From CAWCPR01 sp963797475 (GTDB taxonomy: Bacteria > Chloroflexota > Anaerolineae > Anaerolineales > UBA4823), in contig CAWCPR010000001.1 in NCBI GenBank assembly GCA_963797475.1, forward strand, positions 2,418,001 through 2,482,000: a stretch of DNA of 64,000 nt. Reading direction: 5' to 3'. The translations under genes were made by a program, and so were the position numbers. Of the stretch, positions 26,339 to 35,263 are shown in pieces (positions within the stretch are counted from its first letter, which is position 1; every line of letters begins with the position of its first letter). Below the pieces are notes generated by a model. That model was given only the letters and a program-made list of their open reading frames with translations. It made no database searches and was not told the DNA's origin.

Positions 26339-27859
26339 ATGGAAAATAAATACAACAACCTTGAACTAACTCGCCTGGAAAAACTCGAGCGTTTGCGCAA
26401 GGCAAACGTAGAGCCCTACCCCACCCGCGCCGAGCGCACTCACACCAGCCAGCAAGCCATTAAAGCCTTTGAAGCCGCAGAAGCCGCCGGTCAAAACAAT
26501 CCGGTGACCGCCACACTGGCGGGCCGTATTCGCTCGATGCGCCCGATGGGGAAGATCACCTTCGCCCACATTGAAGATGGAGATGGGCGCATCCAGATCT
26601 TCCTGCGCCTTAACGATCTCGGCGAGCAGGCCATCGAGCTCTTTAACCGCGAATTCGACCTGGGAGACTTCGTTCAAGCCAGCGGCGAGCTTTTCCGCAC
26701 CCGGACGGGCGAGATTACCCTGCGAGTGACCGAGTTTCACATGCTGGCAAAAGCCATCACGCCCCTGCCGGCCGCCAAGGACCAGGTGGTGGATGGGACA
26801 GTGGTGCATTACGCCACGCTTTCCGAGCCAGAGACGCGCTACCGCCAGCGCTACGCTGACCTGGCAGTAAACCCGGACGTGCGCCAGATTTTCCGCAAGC
26901 GGGCTGCCATCGTGCGAGCCTTGCGCGAATTCCTGGATTCACACGGGTTTCTGGAAGTGGAGACGCCTATTTTGCAGCCGCTGTATGGCGGCGCAGCGGC
27001 GCGGCCATTTATCACCCACCACAACCAGCTCAAGCAAGACCTTTACCTGCGCATATCGTTCGAGCTGTATCTCAAACGCCTGCTGGTCGGGGGCTACGAG
27101 CGCGTTTACGAGATCGGCCGGGACTTCCGCAACGAAGGCGTGGACCGCACCCACAACCCGGAGTTCACCCAGCTTGAATTTTATTGGGCTTACGCCGATT
27201 ACCTTAAAGTGATGGAATTCACCGAGGAGATGATCTGCTACGTCGCCGACCAGGTGCTGGGCAGCCGCGAGCTGACCTTCCAGGGCCGCACGATCCGCCT
27301 CGACCCGCCCTGGCAGCGCATGGAGCTCAGCGAAGGGCTGCTGGAGATGACCGGCATCGACATCAAACAGCACCCCAGCGCCGAAAGCCTGGCAAAAGCC
27401 ATGCGCGCGCACGATATACAGCCGGACCCGAACGCCTCGCGCGGCAAATTGATCAATTCCATGTTGGGAGATTTCCTCGAACCCAACCTGACCCAACCTA
27501 CTTTTATCTATAACTACCCGCGCGATATTTCCCCTCTGGCGAAGAGCAAGCCCGACAACCCCCAGATCGTGGAGCGCTTCGAGGGCTTTATCGGCGGCAT
27601 GGAATTATGCAACGCATTTACCGAGCTGAACGACCCCCTGGACCAGGAGGCGCGCTTCCTGGAGATGGGCCGCGATTACGAGGCAGACGATGAAGAACGC
27701 CACCCGTTGGACGAAGACTACCTGCGCGCCATGCGCTACGGTATGCCCCCCAACGGCGGATTCGGCATGGGGGTCGACCGCCTGACCATGCTGCTGACCG
27801 ACAACCCCAACATCCGCGAGGTCATTCTCTTCCCACACCTGCGCGAGCGGGAAGACTGA
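26339..27859 (+). CDS. lysS: Lysyl-tRNA synthetase, class II
   Basis: A 506-residue class IIb enzyme that charges tRNA-Lys. An N-terminal OB-fold anticodon-binding domain (about 60-165) precedes the catalytic domain with motif 1 near FLDSHGFLEVETPIL, motif 2 FRNEGVDRTHNPEFTQLEF and motif 3 GGFGMGVDRLTMLLTD. The start is ATG 26339 (MENKYNNLELTRLEKL) with AAGGA ~9 bases upstream; the longer frame from 26288 would begin inside the greA terminator. Confidence 0.97.
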   Translation: MENKYNNLELTRLEKLERLRKANVEPYPTRAERTHTSQQAIKAFEAAEAAGQNNPVTATLAGRIRSMRPMGKITFAHIEDGDGRIQIFLRLNDLGEQAIELFNREFDLGDFVQASGELFRTRTGEITLRVTEFHMLAKAITPLPAAKDQVVDGTVVHYATLSEPETRYRQRYADLAVNPDVRQIFRKRAAIVRALREFLDSHGFLEVETPILQPLYGGAAARPFITHHNQLKQDLYLRISFELYLKRLLVGGYERVYEIGRDFRNEGVDRTHNPEFTQLEFYWAYADYLKVMEFTEEMICYVADQVLGSRELTFQGRTIRLDPPWQRMELSEGLLEMTGIDIKQHPSAESLAKAMRAHDIQPDPNASRGKLINSMLGDFLEPNLTQPTFIYNYPRDISPLAKSKPDNPQIVERFEGFIGGMELCNAFTELNDPLDQEARFLEMGRDYEADDEERHPLDEDYLRAMRYGMPPNGGFGMGVDRLTMLLTDNPNIREVILFPHLRERED

Positions 27860-27947
27860 GTAGAGCAAGCGCAACCCTGGACTACGCTGTCCTAAACAGG
27901 TGACAGAACCGATAGCCTCTATGCTACCAATTATTTACCGGTTGCTT

Positions 27948-27978
27948 GGATGGGGGGACCGAATAGTTCCCCCCATCC
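27948..27978. terminator. Bidirectional hairpin between lysS and eno
   Basis: A perfect 11-bp inverted repeat (27948-27958 with 27968-27978, G6/C6-rich) lies between convergent lysS and eno. T-runs on either side are weak, so termination efficiency is uncertain. Confidence 0.5.
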
Positions 27979-28023
27979 CTTTGAATGATTGGGTAGACTT
28001 CTTGGCGGGAAGAAACGCCGCTC

Positions 28024-29307
28024 CTAGCGTACAAATGCGTCTCTTCCGGCGTATTCGGCTGCCTCGCCCAATTCCTCCTCGATGCGCATCAACTGATTGT
28101 ACTTTTCGACCCGTTCGCCGCGGGCCGGCGCGCCAGTCTTCAAGTGCCCAGTGTTCATGGCCACTGTGAAATCGGCGATAAAGCTGTCTACGGTTTCGCC
28201 GCTGCGATGCGAGACCATGGCTCCCCAGCCGGCCTTGCGCGCCATTTGAATGGCAGAGATCGTTTCGCTGAGCGTCCCAATCTGGTTTAATTTGATCAGT
28301 ACAGCGTTAGCCACATTTTCTGCAATCCCGCGGGCGATACGATTCACGTTGGTCACGAAAAGATCATCCCCAACCAGCTCGATCTTGCCGCCCAATTTCT
28401 GGTTGAGCAGTTTCCAGCCCTCCCAATCATCCTCCGCCAGGCCATCTTCCAGGACGACGAGCGGGTATTTCGCCGCCCAATCCGCGTACATCTCGACCAT
28501 CTCCGCTGCCGACACCTTACGACCCTCGGTGCGCAGGTTATAGACCCCCTCTTCGTAGAAACCGCTGGAGGCCGGATCGATGGCGATAGCAACTTGCTCG
28601 CCAGGCCTATATCCGGCTTTATCAATCGCCTTCAGGATGAGCTCGATCGCATCGGAATTCTTTTTCAATGCTGGCGCGAAGCCCCCTCATCCCCCACGCC
28701 GGTGGTGTAGCCTGCCTCTTTCAGAACAGCCTTGAGTGCGTGATACACCTCGCTGCCATAACGCAGCGCTTCCCGGAAGCTGGGCGCCCCGACGGGTGCG
28801 ATCATGAATTCTTGCAGATCTGTCCCCTGCCAGTTGGCGTGCACGCCACCATTCAGGATATTGAACATCGGCACCGGCAAAATCTTGGCCTGCACCCCGC
28901 CCAGGTAGCGATAAAGCGGGAGGTCCACCGCATCAGCGGCTGCGCCGCGCCACGGCCAAGCTGACGCCCAGGATGGCGTTGGCTCCCAATTTGGATTTGT
29001 TTGGCGTGCCGTCTAAATCCAGCATCGTTTTATCGATATTGGACTGCTCCAGCGCGTTCAGAGCAACGAGCGCTTCGGCAATCTCATTGTTGACATGCTT
29101 CACAGCCTGCAAGACGCCTTTGCCAGAGTAACGGGACTTATCCCCATCGCGCAATTCAAGCGCTTCATGAACCCCGATAGAAGCGCCGGATGGGACGGCT
29201 GCGCGGCCACGAGCGCCCCCTTCCAAACCGATCTCGACTTCCACGGTCGGGTTACCGCGCGAATCGAGGATCTCTCTTGCATGAACAAAGTCGATTTTGG
29301 TATCCAT
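28024..29307 (-). pseudogene. eno: Enolase, split by two apparent frameshifts
   Basis: Three consecutive frames together give a complete enolase: residues 1-121 (DTKIDFVHAREILDSRGNPTVEVE, PSGASIGVHEALELRD), then DLPLYRYLGG to GVGDEG, then KKNSDAIELI to the end (VLEDGLAEDDWEGW, GDDLFVTN, KLNQIGTLSET, SHRSGETVDSF). Shift 1 is near 28941-28949, between LAVAR and AADAVDLP. Shift 2 is in a C-run at 28682-28686, where one G is missing on the coding strand (GDEGGFAP becomes GDEGAS). All catalytic motifs are otherwise perfect, and loss of a central glycolytic enzyme is unlikely, so assembly or sequencing error is the best explanation. AAGGG lies 6 bases before the ATG. It is the last gene of a unit headed by a fluoride riboswitch; enolase is a known target of fluoride inhibition. 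Confidence 0.9.
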
Positions 29308-29325
29308 TTTTTCCCTTATCTTTTT

Positions 29326-29490
29326 CTATTGAAATATTCTGGCTAATTCCAGAGCAATTTGCGCCAGCTTATTGATTTCCGGGTCGATTAGCCCCTCCAA
29401 CTGCGGATTGACCTGGCCATACCCCTTGAGATTGCGCGCACGGCTGTCGGATAAACTCACCCAGGCTGAGTTCATCTCGGCCATGATCAT
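29326..29490 (-). CDS. Hypothetical 54-residue protein upstream of eno
   Basis: A short frame starting at ATG 29490 overlaps the stop of the preceding gene as ATGA (29490-29487), which strongly suggests it is translated by coupling. The protein begins MIMAEMNSAWVSLSDSRARN and ends LAQIALELARIFQ; the second half looks helical. It ends 18 bases before the eno start, in the same fluoride-riboswitch unit. I do not recognise a family. Confidence 0.55.
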   Translation of the reverse strand: MIMAEMNSAWVSLSDSRARNLKGYGQVNPQLEGLIDPEINKLAQIALELARIFQ

Positions 29491-29765
29491 TCTGGCTGCA
29501 TTTCCTCCCGTTGAGCCAACTCCAATTTTCGAGACAGGCGTTCGATAACCGTAAATGCTTCCTTTATCCTTTCTTCGGCCACGATTCTGCTCTCGTCTGT
29601 CATACTTAAATAGCGGTGATAGAGAACGCCTTTTTCTTCATAACCGGATAACCAGTGTTTTGCCTGCGACAGGTTTTCTTCGAAAGCCTGCAACACCACC
29701 TGGAGCGCGATTTTTTGAGACAGATTCAGCAATTCGGACAAGAAGAAATCTCCCACAAACTTCAT
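29487..29765 (-). CDS. Hypothetical helical protein, first gene after a fluoride riboswitch
   Basis: The likely start is ATG 29765 (MKFVGDFFLSELLNLSQK) with GGAG just upstream, giving 92 residues. The longer frame from 29807 would begin inside the riboswitch terminator loop and is rejected. The protein is mostly amphipathic helix (QVVLQAFEENLSQAKHWL, then ERIKEAFTVIERLSRKLEL) with no membrane segment or recognised domain. It overlaps the 54-residue gene by ATGA, with eno next. Both small genes should be induced with enolase when fluoride is high. Confidence 0.65.
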   Translation of the reverse strand: MKFVGDFFLSELLNLSQKIALQVVLQAFEENLSQAKHWLSGYEEKGVLYHRYLSMTDESRIVAEERIKEAFTVIERLSRKLELAQREEMQPE

Positions 29766-29780
29766 TTCTCCACTGGCAAG

Positions 29781-29872
29781 AAAAAAGCCTCTGCTAATAA
29801 GATACATTGACAGAGGCTGTCAGCCAAAGATTCGGCGGTTTATTTGAATTTAAGCGAGCCTCATCGCTCGAG
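29781..29872 (-). promoter_or_regulatory. Fluoride (crcB-motif) riboswitch upstream of the small genes and eno
   Basis: Read on the minus strand, GAGCG-ATGAGGCT-CGCTT forms the first helix with its 8-base loop, then AAACCGCC, a short loop and GGCTGACAGCCTC. The loop GAGGC can pair with the later GCCTC to make the pseudoknot of the fluoride aptamer. The same AGCCTCTG (29811-29818) also pairs with CAGAGGCT (29786-29793) to form a terminator followed by six T. Fluoride binding should keep the pseudoknot and prevent termination (an ON switch). The promoter places the transcript start at the aptamer. Confidence 0.88.
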
Positions 29873-29876
29873 AACG

Positions 29877-29905
29877 ATTCTACCGGGAGATGGTAAGGGT
29901 GTCAA
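29877..29905 (-). promoter_or_regulatory. Promoter of the fluoride-riboswitch/eno unit
   Basis: Minus-strand TTGACA (29900-29905), 17-base spacer, TAGAAT (29877-29882). The expected start site falls at the first bases of the aptamer. Confidence 0.85.
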
Positions 29906-30055
29906 GTTTAGCCCTTCCAGGGATTCCACAAAAAAATCCGAATTATTTAAAGGCCAGATATGTCTCGATCAATTCCCCTCTTGACAATAGTATCAATAGT
30001 GATATCGTAATATCGTGACAAAAATTAGAGAGATTCCTGCTATGATGCGCCGGAA

Positions 30056-30147
30056 TCCCAAAGGGGTGAGTTTCAGCAGCTTATCAGGTAAAGCAAGTGC
30101 TCAAAGCCATAGAGCGATTGGAGGTGGAAGGACATGTTAAAGAATGA
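30056..30147 (+). pseudogene. Remnant of a HicA toxin gene
   Basis: Translated with one frame change at base 30093, the sequence reads LSGK then QVLKAIERLEVEGH, which matches the conserved start of HicA toxins (SGK-[EQ]-V-[IL]-K-A-L-E). It stops at 30147, without the RQRGSHH core of the dsRBD-like fold. The toxin has therefore been lost, leaving only HicB downstream, whose start overlaps the remnant. The identification rests on a short match plus position. Confidence 0.5.
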
Positions 30148-30469
30148 TCACTATACTTATCGAGTCACCTGGACTGAAGAAGATGGTGAGTATATTGGCT
30201 TGTGCGCTGAGTTTCCCAGCCTGAGCTGGTTAGCATCTAAACCAGAAGATGCACTTCGGGGAATCCGTCAAGTCGTTGCCGATGTCGTGGCTGATTTGCA
30301 TGCCAACGGCGAACAAGTCCCCGAGCCACTGGCTGGGAAAAAATACAGCGGGCGTTTCATGGTGCGTGTGCCCCCCGACCTTCACCGGAAATTAGCGCTT
30401 GAAGCGGCGGAATCCGGGGTCAGCCTGAACCGACTGGCCAGCGATAGGCTAAGCAGAGGTAGCTCCTAA
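30134..30469 (+). CDS. HicB family antitoxin (orphan)
   Basis: A 111-residue HicB. The N-terminal partial RNase-H-like domain (YTYRVTWTEEDGEYIGLCAEFPSLSWLA, then EDALRGIRQVVADVVADL) is followed by a ribbon-helix-helix-like C-terminus (GRFMVRVPPDLHRKLALEAAESGVSLNRL) that binds DNA for autoregulation. HicB normally neutralises HicA, an mRNA-cleaving toxin, but only a broken HicA lies upstream. GGAGGTGGAAGGA before the ATG is a good ribosome site. It is the only plus-strand gene between the two fluoride-responsive units. Confidence 0.85.
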   Translation: MLKNDHYTYRVTWTEEDGEYIGLCAEFPSLSWLASKPEDALRGIRQVVADVVADLHANGEQVPEPLAGKKYSGRFMVRVPPDLHRKLALEAAESGVSLNRLASDRLSRGSS

Positions 30470-30654
30470 AATATAATTTGCTCTACGGGCCACATCCACG
30501 AGAGCGTGGGCATCGACCGGATCGGATCGATCCAAATCATCAATCCCGGTCCGCCCTGCAAGGATGCTTTGCCTATGTGGAGTTGACCACTCGGCGAAAT
30601 CAATACGCTGGAGATTGTCTCAATTTCCGTGGGGTAAGTTTTACCCTTTGTAAT
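30470..30654. other. Intergenic stretch without recognisable features
   Basis: I see no convincing gene, hairpin with T-run or promoter in these 185 bases between convergent hicB and the MFS gene. Confidence 0.4.
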
Positions 30655-31866
30655 TTACCGGCTAAAATCTCGTAACTGCTTACTAACGGAATAGAAAACT
30701 GGGATGGATATAAGCTGCACGATCACCGAAAAGGCGACCAGCCCGGGTATGGAGACATCATACAGGATGCCAATCAAGACGCTGCCCAGGAACCATGCTA
30801 TCCCATAGCCGGTATTGAAGATACCATACGCTCGGCCACGCCGGTCGGGATCAACCATATCCGCTACAGCCGCGCGCATGATCAACTCCTGAGCTCCCAT
30901 TCCTGCGCCCCATAAGGCCATGCCGACCAGGGCGGGGAAAAGGCCGCCAAAGAACACCAACGGGGCAAAAAAAGCCGATAGACCAGCAACAACCATTAAC
31001 GTTGCCAGGCCAAAACGGTCAAACAGACGCCCAAAAACCAGGGCAGCCAGGGCGTCAACGCCCATAGCCACAGCATATAAAACAGGTATCAGAGCTGGAG
31101 ATGCAACCGATGCTTTTTGAAAATGATAAGCGATCAATGGAAAATCGGCATAGCCAGCCGCGACCAGCATAGAGGCTACAACATACAACCAGTATCTGCG
31201 TGCAAAACCACGAACCTGAAGTTTGGATTGGCTGATCTCCAACTCGCGGGGGCGCGGATACAAGAAGCGGGCGGCCGTGAGCACACCTAAAGCCAGCAGC
31301 GCAGGAATGAGCAACAGGCCATAACCGGTCTGATATCCCCCCCTAACATAGAGCACAGCGGCAACGATTAAAGGCCCAAGAATGGCTCCGAGCTGGTCCA
31401 GGGCCTCGTGCAGGCCAAACCCCCAACCTCGACCCATGTGAGAGGTGGCATATGACAACATCGCGTCGCGAGGCGGCACGCGAATACCTTTGCCAATCCG
31501 CTCGGCGACCATGAGCAGGGCGGCGGTCTCCCAATTGCCAGCCAGGGCCAGCAACGGGACAGCGATCAGATTGACGCCATATCCCAGAAATGTAATTGCC
31601 CAGTAATTTCTTGTCTCGTCGCTGAAATATCCGGATACCAGGCGCAGGGAATAACCGATCAATTCCCCCAGCCCGGAGACAACCCCAACGATGGTCCCAC
31701 TGGCGCCGAGAATGGCTAGGTAGGGGCCGTTGATGCTGCGAGCGCCTTCATACGTCATGTCCGCAAAGAGGCTCACGACGCCAAGCATCACGACGAAGCG
31801 CAGCGCCGTTTTGGATGAAATATTGTGATCCGTGGTCTTGGCTGGGGTTTCCATTATCACTTCCAT
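30655..31866 (-). CDS. MFS transporter, last gene of the MutS/dynamin unit
   Basis: A 403-residue protein with about 12 membrane helices. Opening motifs are LGVVSLFADMTYEGARSINGP, then SGYFSDETRNYWAITFLGYG (the cytoplasmic loop 2-3 region of major facilitator proteins) and AERIGKGIRVPPRDAMLSYAT. Substrate is unknown. ATG 31854 (METPAKTTD) with GGAAGTG upstream is an equally good start. It lies 46-58 bases after the dynamin-like gene and should be under the fluoride riboswitch at 36838-36931. Export of fluoride or of a toxic fluoro-metabolite is a guess only. Confidence 0.82.
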   Translation of the reverse strand: MEVIMETPAKTTDHNISSKTALRFVVMLGVVSLFADMTYEGARSINGPYLAILGASGTIVGVVSGLGELIGYSLRLVSGYFSDETRNYWAITFLGYGVNLIAVPLLALAGNWETAALLMVAERIGKGIRVPPRDAMLSYATSHMGRGWGFGLHEALDQLGAILGPLIVAAVLYVRGGYQTGYGLLLIPALLALGVLTAARFLYPRPRELEISQSKLQVRGFARRYWLYVVASMLVAAGYADFPLIAYHFQKASVASPALIPVLYAVAMGVDALAALVFGRLFDRFGLATLMVVAGLSAFFAPLVFFGGLFPALVGMALWGAGMGAQELIMRAAVADMVDPDRRGRAYGIFNTGYGIAWFLGSVLIGILYDVSIPGLVAFSVIVQLISIPVFYSVSKQLRDFSR

Positions 31867-31912
31867 GCTGGTTGAATGTTACAGGTTGGAGGGTTGAAAT
31901 TTGAGCTGACCC

Positions 31913-33691
31913 TCAAATGGCCCGGGCGGTGCGCTCCCCTGAAAGAAGGATCAGGGCGCGTCGCCAGGCATCTTTTTCATTGGCGTTCAGCAATCCTCGA
32001 CGCAGGGCGTCTCGCTTAAGCACAAAGCTGCGCATATCTTCAGAGATTTCATCCAGACGTCTGGATTGTTCATCCAATAAGAAGTGTGTGATTTCCGGAT
32101 CGGGCTGAGTGTCCAATACCGCGCGAAGATGCGGCAGGCATAGGCCCTGCGAATGGATGTATTTTTCCTTGGCTTCGCTATAGGCAATCTCTTCATTGAA
32201 CTGGCGTACACGTTCCATTTCAACTTTTCGAATTAATTGGCAGGCTGGACAACTATCCTGGTCAGATAACAGCGCTCGAATGCGATCCGGAACCTCGGTA
32301 GACGAATTGCCGCCTAACTGCTTGAGTTCATCCCGCGCTCGCTCGATGAGAGGCGCATATCCTTCGCTGATTCCCAGGGGAGAGGCGATCTGTTGGAATT
32401 GCCAGGTATGTACGTGACAAAAGCCGCGCGCCAAAGCAAATTCGCGACGTGCTTCAGGGTTTGTAGACAATGCGTATTGCCAGCCTGCGAAAAAATCAAA
32501 CACCGCCTGGCTCTGGGCTACGCAGATGGGACAGGTACGGATAGGGCGTACTAACTGCCCACCGGCCGATTCTGCCCTGGTTTTCTGTTCATCGATCGCA
32601 TCATCGATCAGGTGCGCCTGCGAATCGATCTCGAACTGGGTGTGTCCTGCTCCTTGTTGGAAATCAGCGAGCAATTCGCCCTGCAAGAGAGCGATGTGCA
32701 AAGATTGCATTCGAGATCGGAATGCAACGAGTCCATTCGATTGATCGCCTTCGTTTCCGACATCGGACCGCTGGGAATCCAGTATTTCAAGAGCGCGGTC
32801 CAGGATGGAAACCAGGAAGATCCGGCTTTTGTCCCCTGCCAGGAAGCGGGTCAATTCATCTTCAAAGGCCTGCAAACCGCTCTCCAATAGCAGGTCAGAA
32901 GCATGTTGCTGCTTTGCCTGCAACCCCACTCGCGATGAAACCGGGTAGAGGCGTATCTCATCGGTCTCCAAATCTTGGGCGATAACCGTACGGATGTAAT
33001 CGATCAGCGGAGCGCGATCTTGTTCAACCAACAAATCGATCTTGTTGATAACGATGAAGAGCTTGCGCACATCCTTGCGAATATCGCGCAGCAGGCTTTC
33101 TTCAACCACGCTCATGGGCGCCTCGACGCTGGTGACCAGGATGACTGCGTCCGCCTCAGGCAAGAATTGATAAGTCGTCGCCGTAGCGGCTTGATTGGCG
33201 GAGCCAATGCCAGGGGTATCGATGAAAAACAACCCCCGCCGCAAGAAAGGCACTGGCAATTCGACCCGCGCCTCGATCAAACCTTTCTCGTTACCCGGAT
33301 TCCCGCGTTCGGTCACATATTCCGCCAGGTCGTGGAGCTTGATCTCTTGTTCCAACACCCACCCCTTACGCCGCAACGCAACTCTCTCTTCCGGCCCGTA
33401 ACAAAGGGTGGTTATCGCCGATGTAAGCGGCAGCAATCCGGTGGGTAACAGATCGCGGCCGATGATGGCGTTCATCAACGAGCTCTTGCCGCGTTTGAAT
33501 TGGCCCACTACAGCGAGATTAAAACGGTCCTCAGCCAATTTGACCAGCAACGCTTGAAACTGCTCTTCTTGCTCCAACATACCCAGTGTGTGAAGAACAT
33601 TTTTCCCGGACCGGATAACATCGACAATAGCTTGTTTCGTCCGGGTATACTGGCGTAATTGTTCTATTTCAGTACCCACGCGAGCACTCAA
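31913..33691 (-). CDS. Dynamin-like GTPase with Cys/His-rich C-terminal region
   Basis: A 592-residue protein. Residues about 55-300 are a dynamin/GBP-type GTPase: G1 GQFKRGKSSLMNA, G3 DTPGIGSA, G4 INKIDLL. The middle is helical. The C-terminal third contains two similar Cys/His units, CPICVAQSQ...GFCHVH and CPACQLIRK...GLCLPH, which may bind metal and resemble DUF6062-type domains. The predicted start is TTG 33691 (AAGG upstream), 10 bases after the MutS-like gene. Bacterial dynamins remodel or protect membranes; pairing with MutS ATPases under a fluoride riboswitch is unusual. Confidence 0.82.
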   Translation of the reverse strand: MSARVGTEIEQLRQYTRTKQAIVDVIRSGKNVLHTLGMLEQEEQFQALLVKLAEDRFNLAVVGQFKRGKSSLMNAIIGRDLLPTGLLPLTSAITTLCYGPEERVALRRKGWVLEQEIKLHDLAEYVTERGNPGNEKGLIEARVELPVPFLRRGLFFIDTPGIGSANQAATATTYQFLPEADAVILVTSVEAPMSVVEESLLRDIRKDVRKLFIVINKIDLLVEQDRAPLIDYIRTVIAQDLETDEIRLYPVSSRVGLQAKQQHASDLLLESGLQAFEDELTRFLAGDKSRIFLVSILDRALEILDSQRSDVGNEGDQSNGLVAFRSRMQSLHIALLQGELLADFQQGAGHTQFEIDSQAHLIDDAIDEQKTRAESAGGQLVRPIRTCPICVAQSQAVFDFFAGWQYALSTNPEARREFALARGFCHVHTWQFQQIASPLGISEGYAPLIERARDELKQLGGNSSTEVPDRIRALLSDQDSCPACQLIRKVEMERVRQFNEEIAYSEAKEKYIHSQGLCLPHLRAVLDTQPDPEITHFLLDEQSRRLDEISEDMRSFVLKRDALRRGLLNANEKDAWRRALILLSGERTARAI

Positions 33692-33700
33692 ACCCTACCT

Positions 33701-35263
33701 TCACTCTGGATCCTCTGACCCCGCGCGATCAGCTTCGAGCGCCAATTTTGCTTGCTCTTGTTCGTGATTGTCTTTTGCGAATACCTTGTTATACACATCT
33801 CTACCAAAACTGGTCTGCAATGGTTTGCCCACGATTAACTTGAAAGTTCGTTCTCCACCGGCTTTCCTTTCCGCTCTCAAGAAAATGGCATTTTCCCTAT
33901 GCTCCTCAAAAAATCCGTTCGCCAGTTCATATAAATGCGTCACATAGAAAACCTTGATATGCCTATCCAGCAATGCGGAAGTAATCTGCCTGGCGATCTC
34001 CGACCCTTCTCTTTCGTTGGTCGCAGCAAATGATTCATTAAACAGCACGATAGAATCAGGGGTTACATGATCCACGATATCGCTCATTCGGACAAGCTCT
34101 TCATCGAATTTGCCGCTTTCCATGGTGGTATCTTCTTCCCGTTTGTAGTGCGTGAAAAGCCCTTCACAGACATTCGCACAGAAAGACTCGGCCGGCGCGA
34201 ACATGCCGCATTGCATCATCAAAGTAGCCAGGCCGATGCTGCGCAAAAAAGTGGATTTACCCCCCTGATTGGCGCCGGTGATGATTACGAGATCTTTGTC
34301 GTCTGCGTTTAGATCGTTGCCTACTACCTTTTGCTTCATGGTCAACGCCAGAGTGACATCGTACAATCCGGCAACCGAAAGCCGGCGCTCGCCGGCAGAC
34401 GCAGGTTGGGGAAAAACGATGGGTTCTTCCAGTTGTGTAAGTTGTTCGGATAAATTCAGGCAACCGATGTAAAACGCCAGTTCCAACCGCAGCGCGTTGA
34501 AAAAGCTGTCGATATGGTCGGCTGACTGAGCCACTGCATTGGCGACCAGGTTGACGCCCCTGTCCCGCAATTCGCCAAGCGCTCGCGCCCCGGCGTCATC
34601 GCGCGGATGCAAGGTATAGGAATAAACCGGTGATTTACGGCTAAAAACCCGCTCGATCCAACTCTGGTCCTTGGGATTGGTTTTGCGAAGGATGTAACTC
34701 GTACCCTCGTTAGCCTTTCCCAATTCGGCGCTGATCAAAACGCCGCTTTGGAATTTCAGCTCTTTGAGATGCTGTATTACAACGGCGAAGTATTCGTCGT
34801 CCAGTTCTTGCTGAATCATTGCAAAAAACCTTCGAAAGCCCGGCGATTCGAATCCCTCGGCATGCTCGACCGCGATTTGTTTCAGAGTCCTGAGCAAATC
34901 GACGAACATTACAAGCATTTCCCATGCGCCGCTCAGGATTCCGCTCGGATAGCGGGTGAAAATTCCTAACCAATGCCTTTGCTTTCTTTTGATGGATTGG
35001 ATGGGAATGTCGTAGATTTGCCTGACGACATCCGGATGCTTCAGGCAATCCTTGAGAATTTCCTGGCGATAGCGGATGGTGTCCAGGTCGTCCAGGCTGG
35101 ACAAAACAGCCTGTCGCGCAACCGTAAACAAATACTTGTCCCGCAACGCCATGGCCTCGAACAACGTATTCAATTCCAGATCTTGCGTCAGGGCCGCTTC
35201 ATTAGAAGGGAGCTCTCGCTCTGGATCGAAATCCCGGTCGGGATGCATGAGATAAACCTTCAT
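33701..35263 (-). CDS. MutS-like ATPase B (lacks mismatch-recognition domain)
   Basis: A 520-residue protein made of a MutS lever/clamp-like helical region (about 1-300) and a MutS family ATPase domain. Walker A is TGANQGGKSTFLRSIG, Walker B is SIVLFNESFAATNEREG and the conserved His is in VTHLYELA. The N-terminal mismatch-binding domain with its Phe-x-Glu motif is absent, and there is no C-terminal Smr nuclease as in MutS2. Its ATG overlaps the stop of the paralogue upstream (ATGA), so the two are made together and may form a heterodimer, as MutS ATPases act as dimers. Confidence 0.87.
   Translation of the reverse strand: MKVYLMHPDRDFDPERELPSNEAALTQDLELNTLFEAMALRDKYLFTVARQAVLSSLDDLDTIRYRQEILKDCLKHPDVVRQIYDIPIQSIKRKQRHWLGIFTRYPSGILSGAWEMLVMFVDLLRTLKQIAVEHAEGFESPGFRRFFAMIQQELDDEYFAVVIQHLKELKFQSGVLISAELGKANEGTSYILRKTNPKDQSWIERVFSRKSPVYSYTLHPRDDAGARALGELRDRGVNLVANAVAQSADHIDSFFNALRLELAFYIGCLNLSEQLTQLEEPIVFPQPASAGERRLSVAGLYDVTLALTMKQKVVGNDLNADDKDLVIITGANQGGKSTFLRSIGLATLMMQCGMFAPAESFCANVCEGLFTHYKREEDTTMESGKFDEELVRMSDIVDHVTPDSIVLFNESFAATNEREGSEIARQITSALLDRHIKVFYVTHLYELANGFFEEHRENAIFLRAERKAGGERTFKLIVGKPLQTSFGRDVYNKVFAKDNHEQEQAKLALEADRAGSEDPE

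Noticed and set aside
29766..29807. Upstream start for the first small gene after the eno-linked riboswitch
   Set aside because: This ATG lies within the terminator hairpin of the riboswitch. The ATG at 29765 has a proper ribosome site.
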